Notes under the pieces: generated by a model
Seen by the model: only the letters and a program-made list of their open reading frames with translations
Database searches by the model: none
What the model was told of the DNA's origin: nothing
Made by a program: the position numbers and the translations under genes
Shown here: piece by piece, positions 45,838 through 54,652 of the stretch
Position numbering within the stretch: the stretch's first letter is position 1
Layout: each line of letters begins with the position of its first letter
Source: an uncultured Chitinophagaceae bacterium
Lineage (GTDB): Bacteria; Bacteroidota; Bacteroidia; Chitinophagales; Chitinophagaceae
DNA length: 64,000 nt
NCBI GenBank assembly: GCA_903895845.1
Contig: CAITVK010000122.1
Location: forward strand, 28,062-92,061
Reading direction: 5' to 3'

Positions 45838-46800
45838 ATGAATTTAGCAAGAAAAATAATATCAAAAGAACTCGATTTGTTCGAGAAGCATTTCCGTGAA
45901 GCTGTAAGAAGTAGGGTGGCACTGCTCGACAGAATAATGGAATATATAGTTAAGCGGAAAGGAAAGCAACTCAGACCCATGTTTGTTTTACTGTCTGCAA
46001 AACTGGGAGGCCCCATAACTGAATCAAGTTACCGAGCAGCTTCTTTGGTTGAGCTTTTACATACAGCTACACTTGTACACGATGATGTTGTTGATGAAGC
46101 GGATGAACGCCGCGGTTTCTTTAGTATTAATGCACTATGGAAGAATAAAATTGCCGTATTGGTCGGAGACTATCTTCTTTCAAAAGGGTTGTTACTCTCT
46201 TTGAATCATAAAGATCATCAGATTTTACAAATATTATCTGAAGCAGTGAAGTTGATGAGTGAAGGAGAATTGCTACAGATTGAGAAATCGAGAAAACTAA
46301 ATCTCGATGAATCCGTGTACTATGATATTATTAACGGAAAAACTGCTTCTCTTCTTGCATCTGCTTGTGCGGCGGGAGCAAGTAGTACGTTTGAATCACC
46401 GGAGCAGATAGAAAAAATGAGGTTGTTTGGAGAGAAGGTTGGAATGGCTTTTCAGATAAAAGATGACCTTTTTGATTATGGCAATAAAAACGTTGGCAAA
46501 CCTACAGGCAATGATATAAAGGAGAAAAAGTTGACCCTTCCGCTGATTTATGCGCTTAATAATTGTGAAGCATCAGTTAAAAAGAAAATAATCTACATCA
46601 TCAAAAATCAAAATACCCAAAAAGAAAAGGTTGATTTTGTGATTGATCAAGTTCAATTGTTGGGCGGTATTGATTATGCTACCCAGAAAATGGTTGCTTT
46701 CAGGGATGAGGCATTGGCAATCCTGCATACATTCGAGCCTTCGGATGTAAGGGAGGCATTGGAAGAGTTGGTACGATACACAACGGATAGGGAATACTAG
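45838..46800 (+). CDS. Polyprenyl diphosphate synthase
   Basis: A 320-aa trans-prenyl transferase that builds a long isoprenoid chain, probably for menaquinone. The first Asp-rich motif is DDVVDEADERRG and the second is KDDLFDYG. KRKGKQLRPMFVLL and the second half KKLTLPLIYAL also fit. I took the ATG at 45838; an upstream in-frame start at 45775 adds 21 hydrophobic residues that do not fit the family. recJ follows after 51 bp. Confidence 0.93.
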   Translation: MNLARKIISKELDLFEKHFREAVRSRVALLDRIMEYIVKRKGKQLRPMFVLLSAKLGGPITESSYRAASLVELLHTATLVHDDVVDEADERRGFFSINALWKNKIAVLVGDYLLSKGLLLSLNHKDHQILQILSEAVKLMSEGELLQIEKSRKLNLDESVYYDIINGKTASLLASACAAGASSTFESPEQIEKMRLFGEKVGMAFQIKDDLFDYGNKNVGKPTGNDIKEKKLTLPLIYALNNCEASVKKKIIYIIKNQNTQKEKVDFVIDQVQLLGGIDYATQKMVAFRDEALAILHTFEPSDVREALEELVRYTTDREY

Positions 46801-46851
46801 TTGTAAAAGGTGAATAGTATATTTTACTCTTAAATAAAGGAATCACATATA

Positions 46852-48552
46852 ATGCAGAAGAAATGGAACATATTGCCAGTAGATACAGCAAAGACATTGT
46901 CCATTCAGGAGGCATTAAAAGTAAATAAAGCCCTGTGTGCCATGCTCGTTCAGCGTGGTATCGATACTTTCGAAAAAGCAAAACATTATTTCAGACCCCA
47001 ACTATCCGACTTGCATAGTCCTTGGCTAATGAAGGACATGCATAAAGCAGTTGAGCGTATCATCACAGCGTTCAGTTCCAAAGAAAAAATTCTTGTATTT
47101 GGTGATTATGATGTGGATGGCACTACAAGTGTTGCTGCTATGTTTCAATTCATCCAGAATATTTATCCAGCCGTTGAGTTTTACATCCCCCACAGATACA
47201 AAGAAGGATATGGGGTAAGTAAAATAGGTATTGATTACGCCCATAGCCAAGGTATTACGCTTATCATCTCTCTCGACTGTGGCATTAAAAGCACTGACCT
47301 GATTGCGTATGCAAAAACACTTGGTATCGATTTTATTGTGTGCGACCACCATCTGCCAGACAAAGTATTACCCGAGGCCGTTGCAATTCTCAATGCAAAA
47401 CAACCAGATTGTACCTATCCTTACAAAGAATTGTGTGGTTGTGGTGTTGGGTTTAAGCTGATGCAGGCTTTGGCCGAAAAGCTTCAATTGCCAGACAGCA
47501 GTTACCTGCAATACCTCGACTTAGTAGCTACTGCCATTGCAGCGGATATCGTTCCGATGACCGATGAAAACAGGATATTGGCTTACTACGGCGTTAAGAA
47601 AGTGAATGAAAACCCTTGCCCAGGCATTAAAGCACTAATGAATCTGGCAGGAGTTAAAAAAGAAATGCACATTACAAATCTTGTATTTGTGATAGCTCCC
47701 CGCATCAATGCCGCAGGCAGAATGGATGATGCCAAGAAAGCCGTACAGTTATTTATAGAGCAAGATCCCGAAAAAGCAATGGAACTGGCAGGCTTGCTAC
47801 ACAGCGATAATACCGATAGGAGAGAGGCGGATAGCAGCATCACCCAAGAGGCCTTGGCAATATTGGAAGAAGATGAATCACTTAAAAATAAAAAGACCAC
47901 GGTTGTTTATCAACCACACTGGCACAAAGGAGTGGTAGGTATTGTGGCTAGCAGATTGATAGAAACCTATTATCGCCCTACTATTGTGTTGACCTTAAAT
48001 GATGGAATAGTGGGAGGAAGTGCCCGCAGCGTAACCAAGTTCAATTTGTACGAGGCAATCCATGCTTGCAGGGAACATTTGTTGGGATATGGCGGGCATT
48101 TTGCCGCTGCCGGAATGACTTTATTGCCCGAGCAAGTAATTCCTTTTGCCAATGCCTTTGAGAAAGTAGTTGCCGAAACCATTACCGAAGATGCTCTTAT
48201 TCCCGAAATAGTTATCGATGCCGAGCTCAGGCTTTCCGATATTACAATGGGATTATATAAGCTGATTGCCCAGATGGAACCCTTTGGTCCCGATAATATG
48301 CGCCCCGTGTTTGTGACCCGTAAGGTAACAGATACAGGTTTCAGCAAGATATTAAAGGAACAGCACATTCGCTTTGTAGTAAAGCAAGGCGATACAATTG
48401 TAAATGGCATTGCCTTCAATATGGCCGATAAGTTTAGTTTGTTGCAAATGAATGAACCGGTAGACATTGTGTACACCCTCGAACTAAACGAATGGAACAA
48501 CGAAACCAACATACAACTACGGGTGATAGATATGAAACTAAGTTTTGATTAA
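46852..48552 (+). CDS. recJ: Single-stranded-DNA exonuclease RecJ
   Basis: A 566-aa 5'-3' exonuclease of the DHH family used in recombination and mismatch repair. Metal motifs are LVFGDYDVDGTTS, LDCGIKS, CDHHLPDK and the DHHA1 segment GGHFAAAGM. PRINAAGRMDDA and the C-terminal OB-like domain complete the normal architecture. It marks the edge of the housekeeping block; the accessory region starts right after it. Confidence 0.95.
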   Translation: MQKKWNILPVDTAKTLSIQEALKVNKALCAMLVQRGIDTFEKAKHYFRPQLSDLHSPWLMKDMHKAVERIITAFSSKEKILVFGDYDVDGTTSVAAMFQFIQNIYPAVEFYIPHRYKEGYGVSKIGIDYAHSQGITLIISLDCGIKSTDLIAYAKTLGIDFIVCDHHLPDKVLPEAVAILNAKQPDCTYPYKELCGCGVGFKLMQALAEKLQLPDSSYLQYLDLVATAIAADIVPMTDENRILAYYGVKKVNENPCPGIKALMNLAGVKKEMHITNLVFVIAPRINAAGRMDDAKKAVQLFIEQDPEKAMELAGLLHSDNTDRREADSSITQEALAILEEDESLKNKKTTVVYQPHWHKGVVGIVASRLIETYYRPTIVLTLNDGIVGGSARSVTKFNLYEAIHACREHLLGYGGHFAAAGMTLLPEQVIPFANAFEKVVAETITEDALIPEIVIDAELRLSDITMGLYKLIAQMEPFGPDNMRPVFVTRKVTDTGFSKILKEQHIRFVVKQGDTIVNGIAFNMADKFSLLQMNEPVDIVYTLELNEWNNETNIQLRVIDMKLSFD

Positions 48553-48595
48553 GAAGCCCTTGAGTTAATTGTTTAGAACCATTAATAGCTGGTTT

Positions 48596-48802
48596 TTAAA
48601 ATCCCAACGAGGCAAATCTCCTAGCCATCTCCACAGCCAAATTCACCCACTCTTCCCCAATCACAGTAATTGTTTTTAATTTTTGACTAAGGGCATCTTC
48701 CTCCAGAAGGAGTATCGATTTTTGAATGGCAGTTTTTAGGATTGGTCTTTTGTTTACAAACTCAATATAGGCTCTTTCAAAAGACTTACATAGAGCAGTA
48801 TT
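48596..48802 (-). pseudogene. Truncated RelE/YafQ-like toxin
   Basis: A 68-residue frame without a start codon. Its first part reads SFERAYIEFVNKRPILKTAI and LLLEEDALSQKLKT, which resembles the N-terminal half of RelE/YafQ mRNA interferases (SFKRAYKKFV...LLEEDPFHPSLKT type, from memory). The last part (EEWVNLAVEMARRFASLGF) does not look like RelE. The catalytic C-terminal half is absent, so it appears inactive or recombined. Confidence 0.5.
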
Positions 48803-48841
48803 TTAAAAGGCTATTAAGGTGCGAAATTATTTCCGAAGAAG

Positions 48842-49012
48842 TTACTGCTTTGGTCTTGTTTTTTTGTGTGCAGTTGTTGCTGTTTTTGCATTCTGTGCAA
48901 TCTCTTTACGACGTTCTTCTACTTGTCTTTTCTGGGTAATTTCAATTATCATATCCCTGCTATCAAAATCTAGCTCCATCAATTTTTCTAGTGTTTCGTT
49001 TATTGTATTCAT
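48842..49012 (-). CDS. Small protein, possible antitoxin remnant
   Basis: A 56-aa frame starting at the ATG at 49012 (MNTINETLEKLMELDFDSRD...), highly charged and helical, ending in a basic tail (AHKKTRPKQ). It lies directly upstream of the truncated RelE-like frame on the same strand, the usual place for an antitoxin. Family not recognised; it may also be an orphan after toxin loss. Confidence 0.4.
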   Translation of the reverse strand: MNTINETLEKLMELDFDSRDMIIEITQKRQVEERRKEIAQNAKTATTAHKKTRPKQ

Positions 49013-49148
49013 GACAGTAACAATTTTTACAGATCTAATACAATGTTGTTTATTTGAGGGAAAGAAAAAAAGTGAATGAAAGCGAAGCCCCCCTTAGCCA
49101 AACACTTATTTAAAAACAAGCAACGGCTGCAGACGGGTAAGTATGTCC

Positions 49149-49655
49149 TTAATACATCAATGTCACAATACTATAAAACTCCTTGCCATTACAGGTAAAC
49201 CAATCCTTGTTTTCACCACAAGCAGGTGCAGGATTATCTTTTGTTTGATAGAATTCTATTTCTTGTGCATACTCATTTCGTTCTTTATCCCAAATAGAGA
49301 ATGCTGTTTGATAAATTACATTCTTAATAAAACCCTTAAAGAAATTCTCATAAGGCGTTAAGAAATAAGGGAAAGAAAATAGGTTGTTATCAACCAATGT
49401 CAAGTTTTCAAGACAAGATTGCTCATATTTTCCTGTGATGGTCTTGTTATCAATACGAAAAGAAAGCACCATTTTAAGATTCTCCAACAAAGTAGTAACC
49501 AAAAAGGAATCATTATCTATTAATACCAATCGCTCTCGTGAAGAATCAGGGACTTTAATTATTCTTTTTTCAGGCTCTGTTTTATAGTAGCCATATCTAC
49601 CATCATAGCTGCTTTTCGTTATCAGTTCGTACTCCTTATCTGTTTCACTTATCAT
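49149..49655 (-). CDS. Hypothetical protein, 168 aa
   Basis: No family recognised. It is soluble without signal peptide or membrane segments, with many aromatic and charged residues and three Cys. It is the last gene of a minus-strand row with a 141-aa unknown and a WG-repeat gene (12-bp gap to the next). Such small unknowns near WG-repeat genes are often accessory; no function is proposed. Confidence 0.6.
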   Translation of the reverse strand: MISETDKEYELITKSSYDGRYGYYKTEPEKRIIKVPDSSRERLVLIDNDSFLVTTLLENLKMVLSFRIDNKTITGKYEQSCLENLTLVDNNLFSFPYFLTPYENFFKGFIKNVIYQTAFSIWDKERNEYAQEIEFYQTKDNPAPACGENKDWFTCNGKEFYSIVTLMY

Positions 49656-49667
49656 TTCTTGATCTTT

Positions 49668-50063
49668 TTAAATAGAAAAGGGATTAGCTACAGGATATTT
49701 CAATTTGAAGTTTGTTTTCATAGAAAACTTTTGAAAAATAATATCCTCCGTTTCCTTGTCTCTAATTGGATAAGAATCAAGAATATAAAACCACTCTGCT
49801 TCCTCAACAATTTCCTGATTGGCAATTGCCTCACACTTTAAATTATTAAACTTTGATACGGTTAAATGTTCTAGATCAATACAACCGCCCGTTGAATTTT
49901 CAACTTTACACCTTGACAGCAGAACCACCATTGGTTCTCTTAATTCATTTAAATCTTTTATATCAAACTTTAATCTTTCTATTGCTAACCCTTCAATGCA
50001 GATTTCTTCTATTGTGTCATAATCTTTCGAAAGCTGAAATAAGTAATCTGGAAATTTATTCAT
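49668..50063 (-). CDS. Hypothetical protein, 131 aa
   Basis: No family recognised. It contains stretches such as CIEGLAIERLKFDIKDLNEL and CIDLEHLTVSKFNNLKCEAI, with a regular spacing of hydrophobic residues that hints at a small strand-rich or solenoid fold. I preferred the ATG at 50063; an upstream ATG at 50093 adds ten residues. It lies 12 bp before the 168-aa unknown and is probably transcribed with it. Confidence 0.55.
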   Translation of the reverse strand: MNKFPDYLFQLSKDYDTIEEICIEGLAIERLKFDIKDLNELREPMVVLLSRCKVENSTGGCIDLEHLTVSKFNNLKCEAIANQEIVEEAEWFYILDSYPIRDKETEDIIFQKFSMKTNFKLKYPVANPFSI

Positions 50064-50205
50064 CTGTTTTATTTTTAAAGAAAATAACATCATCTTCTTT
50101 ATGATAATATACAGAAAAAATATTAGACTACCAAATTTAAATTAACGGCTCCTTGAAAATTCTCACAATATAGCTATAAGCAAAATATTATACCTGTTGC
50201 TATTT

Positions 50206-51213
50206 TCAATCGTACCAAAATTCTTTTCCAATTTTATCAACCTTACCCCATTTATCTCCAATCCTGACTTGTACACAATCGTAATGAAAGTTATAGTCAT
50301 AGCATTCATCATAAATAAAAGAAATTATTTCTTTACCTGTTTTATCGATGAATCCCCATTTTCCATTGTATTTAACCTTTGACAGCCCCTGATAAAACAC
50401 AGAACATTCATCGTAAATAAAAGAAATTATTTCTTTACCTGTCATGTCGATGAATCCCCATTTTCCGTTGTATTTAACCTTTGACAGCCCCTGATAAAAC
50501 ACAGAACATTCATCATAAACGATAGGTATTATCTCATTACCAAATTTGTCAATTAAACCCCATTTACCTTTGCGTTTAAACTTAGCAATTCCTCCAGAAA
50601 ATTCTAAAAAATTATCATAACTTGTTGGGATTATTTCTTTACCATCTCTGTCAATGAAACTCCAATTACCATTGAATTCCACTTTTGAGACACCATCAAT
50701 GAAATTGCTACAGTCATCATAAATAACAGGAATTACTTCGTTACCAAATTTATCAATAAACCCCATTTTATCATCTAAGGAAACCCTAGCAAGTCCCTCA
50801 GAAAAAGAATCCTCAAAGCAATATTTTTCAAAAGCTTTTATACGTTCCCCTTTTTTATCAATATACCATAGATGACCATAGGTAGGAAATAAAACTAATG
50901 CCATCCCCTCCAAGAAGGGTTCACATTCTTCAAATGCAAACGGAATTGACAGATTTCCATTTATGTCCATGTAACCCCAAGTGTAACTTTCGAAATCCAT
51001 TACCCCTGCAAGACTCTCTGAAAATGACTGAACTTTTCTATAAATATGAGGAATTACACACTCCCCTTTCCTGTTTATAAAACCCCATTTATCACCTTCT
51101 TGGTGGGGTATCAATATTGTTTCATCAATCAATGCAAGTAGTCTATTAGTAACCCTTACTGCACCGTCTTTCTTTACTATTTCATTGGATTGATATTTCT
51201 TTATTTCATTCAT
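50206..51213 (-). CDS. WG-repeat protein
   Basis: A 335-aa protein made of about nine WG repeats (pattern GKWGFIDKTGKEIIS...YDE...F..GLSKVK). There is no signal peptide. WG repeats form beta-rich solenoids in many bacterial proteins of unknown role. Two adjacent units of 34 residues are nearly identical also at DNA level (102-bp copies at 50304-50405 and 50406-50507), so the repeat number changed recently. Confidence 0.9.
   Translation of the reverse strand: MNEIKKYQSNEIVKKDGAVRVTNRLLALIDETILIPHQEGDKWGFINRKGECVIPHIYRKVQSFSESLAGVMDFESYTWGYMDINGNLSIPFAFEECEPFLEGMALVLFPTYGHLWYIDKKGERIKAFEKYCFEDSFSEGLARVSLDDKMGFIDKFGNEVIPVIYDDCSNFIDGVSKVEFNGNWSFIDRDGKEIIPTSYDNFLEFSGGIAKFKRKGKWGLIDKFGNEIIPIVYDECSVFYQGLSKVKYNGKWGFIDMTGKEIISFIYDECSVFYQGLSKVKYNGKWGFIDKTGKEIISFIYDECYDYNFHYDCVQVRIGDKWGKVDKIGKEFWYD
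50304..50507. repeat. Recent 102-bp tandem duplication within the WG-repeat gene
   Basis: Two 102-bp copies differ at only a few positions (for example cattcatca/cattcatcg and tgttttatc/tgtcatgtc), in frame, each one WG unit. A third, more diverged unit begins at 50508. Confidence 0.9.
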
Positions 51214-51230
51214 AGCCTATCAGTATCTCT

Positions 51231-52589
51231 TTAAATTGTCAAGATTTCTATCTCCTTTTGTAGTTTGGCTTTTACCTTTTCAAAATAAATGTCCCAATCT
51301 TCATTCTCAGTAGCTGTTTTGTAAGTATCTGTTTCTTTTATCACGCCAATGTGTTTTATCAAATCATCCAACTTCAATTTTAATTTAGCTAACCGCGCCT
51401 GCAATAATTTCTTTTTAGTAGGTTGTTTTTGGGTATCTACCGTTAATATCCCATTTTTCAGGTTTGCAAGTATTTCATTTACCTTCATTACATCGTTGCT
51501 ACTATAGGCATCTTGCAAAGTTTTAAAGAGTTCTTCTGCCTGTAGTAGTTTTTCTGGTTCATTATGAAACTTGTCTGGGTGGCAAAGCATAGAGGCTTCC
51601 CTATACACACTCTTTAGGCTCTTTTGTTCTTCTTCGTTTAGTTTGGGTATTTGTTTATTTTTATTGGCTTCGTAGCTTTCCTTATACTCATTCTCATCAC
51701 GCTCAGCATCCTCTTTTTCCTTTGCTGTTGCAGCGTATTGTTTTCGTAGGTATAAAAGCTTTAAAACCAATTCTCCCAATTCCTTTGTATGCCTAATGCT
51801 AAACTCTTGTATTAGTTTTTCAGTTTCTACTTTGTCGTTTTCCAAAGCATTCAACTGTATCTCCAACGATTTTATTTCTAATTGCAAGGCAAAAACGGTA
51901 GTATCCTCATATACTATCAGTTGACTGTGTTTGTTTGTGAATGTTTCTATCAATTCTACAGCCTCACTATAACTCGCTTTTTCTAATGCTAGTACTATGG
52001 CAATGAGTTCGGGTGTAAGGTTTTGCTCTTGTAGTTTCTTTGCTTGATTTATTATCTCATCCCTTTCTTCCAATACTACAAAGCTTTTTATAATCTCAAG
52101 CCTTTTTATAATCTTTGTTAATTCAATATTGCCAATTGTAAACTTATTGGCAAATGTTCTTTCCTTTACAGAGGTAAACTCCCTTTTAAATTGTGCGCCT
52201 AGTTCGAAAGCATCCCAAGTTACTATAATGTTTTCATCATTATGCTGCGCTTTCTTGCTCCAGTTGTATGAGCCTGTTATTACCGTGCAGTTATCTATCA
52301 CGCAAAACTTATGGTGCATAACATAACCTTCATCAGTGGGGGATATAAAATAGACAAACCCTCCGTGTGTTTCAAGTAGATTATGGTTAAAGGGTGCCAT
52401 ATCATTGTTGATACTGTCATTCATCAGTATCAATTCCACCTTTAGCCCCTCGCTTGCTTTGGCACACAACTTATCAAAAATAATTTTATCGGTTATCCAA
52501 GCCACAGCAACTTGCAAAGAAGATTGTGCCTTATCAATTTCCGAAAGGATGGTTGCTTGTATATTATCAAAATAGGCCTGTGTCTGCAT
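51231..52589 (-). CDS. PLD-like nuclease - coiled coil - J-domain fusion
   Basis: A 452-aa protein in three parts. Residues 1-150 are a single phospholipase-D-type domain with HHKFCVID (HxK-x4-D, residues 92-99) and GSYNWS; such domains work as dimers, often as nucleases. Residues about 190-310 are coiled coil. Residues about 320-380 are a J-domain-like module with HPDK (337-340), which would recruit an Hsp70. A second coiled coil ends the protein. There is no signal peptide. A defence or quality-control role is possible, but unproven. Confidence 0.8.
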   Translation of the reverse strand: MQTQAYFDNIQATILSEIDKAQSSLQVAVAWITDKIIFDKLCAKASEGLKVELILMNDSINNDMAPFNHNLLETHGGFVYFISPTDEGYVMHHKFCVIDNCTVITGSYNWSKKAQHNDENIIVTWDAFELGAQFKREFTSVKERTFANKFTIGNIELTKIIKRLEIIKSFVVLEERDEIINQAKKLQEQNLTPELIAIVLALEKASYSEAVELIETFTNKHSQLIVYEDTTVFALQLEIKSLEIQLNALENDKVETEKLIQEFSIRHTKELGELVLKLLYLRKQYAATAKEKEDAERDENEYKESYEANKNKQIPKLNEEEQKSLKSVYREASMLCHPDKFHNEPEKLLQAEELFKTLQDAYSSNDVMKVNEILANLKNGILTVDTQKQPTKKKLLQARLAKLKLKLDDLIKHIGVIKETDTYKTATENEDWDIYFEKVKAKLQKEIEILTI

Positions 52590-52666
52590 TTAAAAGGAAT
52601 TAAAGTTAATGGTTTTACAAAGATGGGCATTTGAATGTAATAAAATATCAAGAAAGGGTTTGAGAA

Positions 52667-52714
52667 ACAAAAAAGGTCAAAAGCCTTCAGTCTCTCAACC
52701 TCCAACTTTTAACC
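52667..52714. repeat. Interspersed ~40-bp repeat, copy A
   Basis: Core aaggtcaaaagccttcagtc followed by tctcaacctccaactttt. Same orientation as copies B, C and D. Confidence 0.85.
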
Positions 52715-52742
52715 CTATCAATTATTAATTTTCAATTATCAA

Positions 52743-53126
52743 CTAAGAACTTACCAATTCCTGCTTCGTCTCAACCCAATTAATGATAGCTTCTGCTTCC
52801 TTCAATCCTTCATTAGCAATTATTGCATTGGGGCTTCCATCATATCCCATCAATAAATGCAACGTTTCATACGCACTAGAAAACGTGTATAGTATCTTTT
52901 TATCCAACTTGCTTAGTTCTTCTTTATACCAATCCACGCTCTTTCTCCCTTTTTTCTTATTCCCCAATAATCCATCCAATGCAACCAATACTCCATTGTA
53001 GGCAGTATTCCCAGCCATCTTCACATACTTGGAATCCTTGTAATATTTATCTTCTTTCTGTGCCTTATCCCTAAGAATTTCTTTGGCATTATCAATATAA
53101 CGGTGTGCTTCTATAATGTGTTTCAT
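52743..53126 (-). CDS. DUF5618 family protein
   Basis: A 127-aa helical protein whose N-terminal IIEAHRYIDNAKEILRDKAQ and C-terminal GLKEAEAIINWVETKQ match DUF5618, a small HEPN-like family of Bacteroidota. Such proteins often act with nucleotidyltransferase partners, but none is adjacent. It is bracketed by repeat copies A and B. Confidence 0.7.
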   Translation of the reverse strand: MKHIIEAHRYIDNAKEILRDKAQKEDKYYKDSKYVKMAGNTAYNGVLVALDGLLGNKKKGRKSVDWYKEELSKLDKKILYTFSSAYETLHLLMGYDGSPNAIIANEGLKEAEAIINWVETKQELVSS

Positions 53127-53168
53127 TTTATTATTTGTGTAAAGATAAATGTACTGTTAGGCGTTTGT

Positions 53169-53204
53169 AAAAAAAAGGTCAAAAGCCTTCAGTCTCCCAA
53201 CCTC
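53169..53204. repeat. Interspersed ~40-bp repeat, copy B
   Basis: The same aaggtcaaaagccttcagtc core with tcccaacctc after it, then TTACGAC-type phrases. It lies between DUF5618 and the Uma2-type gene. Confidence 0.85.
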
Positions 53205-53270
53205 TATTCTTTGCTTAACTTACAACCTACGACTTAAAACTTACGACTATTGCTTCCTCGTTCCGCCTCC

Positions 53271-53840
53271 CTAAAACATAATATCCTCATAAACCTCCAA
53301 TAAAGAAATGGCTAAATCAACAGTTTCTATACGAACATGCTGTTCGGGTTCTTTATATTCTGTTAGCTGCCAACTACCATCTGCATTCCGCATAAATTTT
53401 TCGATAGAGACCCTTTCAGAATCTATCAATAGGTATTCATGCAATGAGGCAATGTCTCTGTACAAAGTAAATTTTCCACCTTTATCATAGTCGCGGGTAG
53501 AGGCCGATAATATTTCAATAATAACCGCAGGGTTCGTGATGGTGTCGAAGGAATGATGCAACGTCTCTATCTTTCCGCAAACTATCGTTATATCCGGATA
53601 GGTATACAAAGTATTTTGTGGTATATGAACCCTCAAATCACTGCCAAATGGTTTACAGTTTTTTCCTCTCAATTTGCTCGACAAGATACCAAATACGTTA
53701 GAAAACACTAGGTTGTGCGGTATTGAAGCCCCACTCATGGCAAATACTTCACCTTTATAATATTCATGTTTATCTAAACTCTTCCTTTCAGCAGTCAAAT
53801 AATCCTGCTCGGTAATCTGATTTGCTTTAGTAAGTGTCAT
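53271..53840 (-). CDS. Uma2-family (DUF820) restriction-endonuclease-like protein
   Basis: A 189-aa PD-(D/E)XK-fold protein. The family hallmarks are HEYYKGEVFAMSGASIPHN, the catalytic segment FGSDLRVHI...YPDITIVCG, and VIIEILSASTRDYDKGGKF with the Glu and Lys of the nuclease core. Uma2 proteins are abundant in some bacteria and their role is not settled. It sits between repeat copies B and C in the accessory region. Confidence 0.88.
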   Translation of the reverse strand: MTLTKANQITEQDYLTAERKSLDKHEYYKGEVFAMSGASIPHNLVFSNVFGILSSKLRGKNCKPFGSDLRVHIPQNTLYTYPDITIVCGKIETLHHSFDTITNPAVIIEILSASTRDYDKGGKFTLYRDIASLHEYLLIDSERVSIEKFMRNADGSWQLTEYKEPEQHVRIETVDLAISLLEVYEDIMF

Positions 53841-53904
53841 CTTAGATTAATTTGTGTAAATGTAAGGCATTAGTAGTGAGTGGTTAGTCATAAGGCGTAA
53901 GGCA

Positions 53905-53952
53905 ACAAAAAAGGTCAAAAGCCTTCAGTCTCTCAACCTCCAACTTTCAACC
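53905..53952. repeat. Interspersed ~40-bp repeat, copy C
   Basis: Nearly identical to copy A through aaggtcaaaagccttcagtc and ctcaacctccaacttt. It lies between the Uma2-type gene and the PIN antitoxin, with GGCGTAAGG-type phrases on its left. Confidence 0.85.
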
Positions 53953-53982
53953 TTTTTCTTCATTACTCCTCTGCCTAATTAT

Positions 53983-54156
53983 TTATTGAGTACTTTGTTG
54001 CTGCATTTGTTCGGTGAACTTTTTGCTACTTTCAGCCAAGTAGGCTTTAATCTGCTCAAAATTCATCCCTGCCATCTCCAAAGATATCTTTTCCTTAATT
54101 TCTCTAAACGTGCTTACGGTATCAAACTCTTTGTCTTTTGTTTTATTAATCTTCAT
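53983..54156 (-). CDS. Putative antitoxin of the PIN module, 57 aa
   Basis: A small helical protein starting at the ATG at 54156 (MKINKTKDKEFDTVSTFREI...), ending in a Gln-rich tail. Its first 11 bases overlap the end of the PIN-toxin gene, so it is translated after the toxin. The size, charge and coupling fit an antitoxin, although the usual order is antitoxin first. Family not recognised. Confidence 0.65.
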   Translation of the reverse strand: MKINKTKDKEFDTVSTFREIKEKISLEMAGMNFEQIKAYLAESSKKFTEQMQQQSTQ

Positions 54157-54607
54157 TTTGCAATACTTCTTTTGGTGAACGAATTTCCAGTGATATATAA
54201 TTCGACCGGATGTTTATGGAGTTATACCCCCTTATTCTATAAACATTTACAATATGCTTAAAATTCCAACTTACCAATATATCTACCTTATTTATTGTTG
54301 CTGCTGCTATGTGGATACAGTCATCAAAGCTCGTCGCCCCAACTACTTTTTCATTCACATACATCAATGCCAAAGATAGTATTTCATCATTAACAATTAC
54401 TTTCTCTAAACAATCTTTAGGGATGCCAGCAAAATATGTCCTTACTCTTAGTGGTGCAGTTAGTAGCTCTCGCTCTGTAAGGTCGGAATAAACACAGATA
54501 ATTTGCCCCATATTTACCCTCTCAAAAAGTTGTAATGTAGCCTCGTCAAATTCTGCATCGTAAACACCACCAAAAACGGATGTGTCAAAGTAAAACCTTT
54601 GTTTCAT
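54146..54607 (-). CDS. PIN-domain toxin (VapC-like)
   Basis: A 153-aa PIN-domain ribonuclease candidate. Acidic metal ligands are visible in RFYFDTSVFGG (Asp8), near VYSDLTERELL, and in TSFDDCIHIAAA, with the C-terminal VSWNFKHIVN (usually a further Asp, here Asn). The overlapping small gene downstream is the likely antitoxin. This is probably a tRNA- or mRNA-cleaving growth regulator; targets unknown. Confidence 0.83.
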   Translation of the reverse strand: MKQRFYFDTSVFGGVYDAEFDEATLQLFERVNMGQIICVYSDLTERELLTAPLRVRTYFAGIPKDCLEKVIVNDEILSLALMYVNEKVVGATSFDDCIHIAAATINKVDILVSWNFKHIVNVYRIRGYNSINIRSNYISLEIRSPKEVLQNED

Positions 54608-54652
54608 TATGTAAAATTAAGTCATAAGGTGTAAGTTATAATTAAGAAACCC

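Noticed and set aside
48742..49079. Plus-strand frames of 65 and 86 codons after recJ
   Set aside because: They are shadows of the minus-strand small gene and toxin relic.
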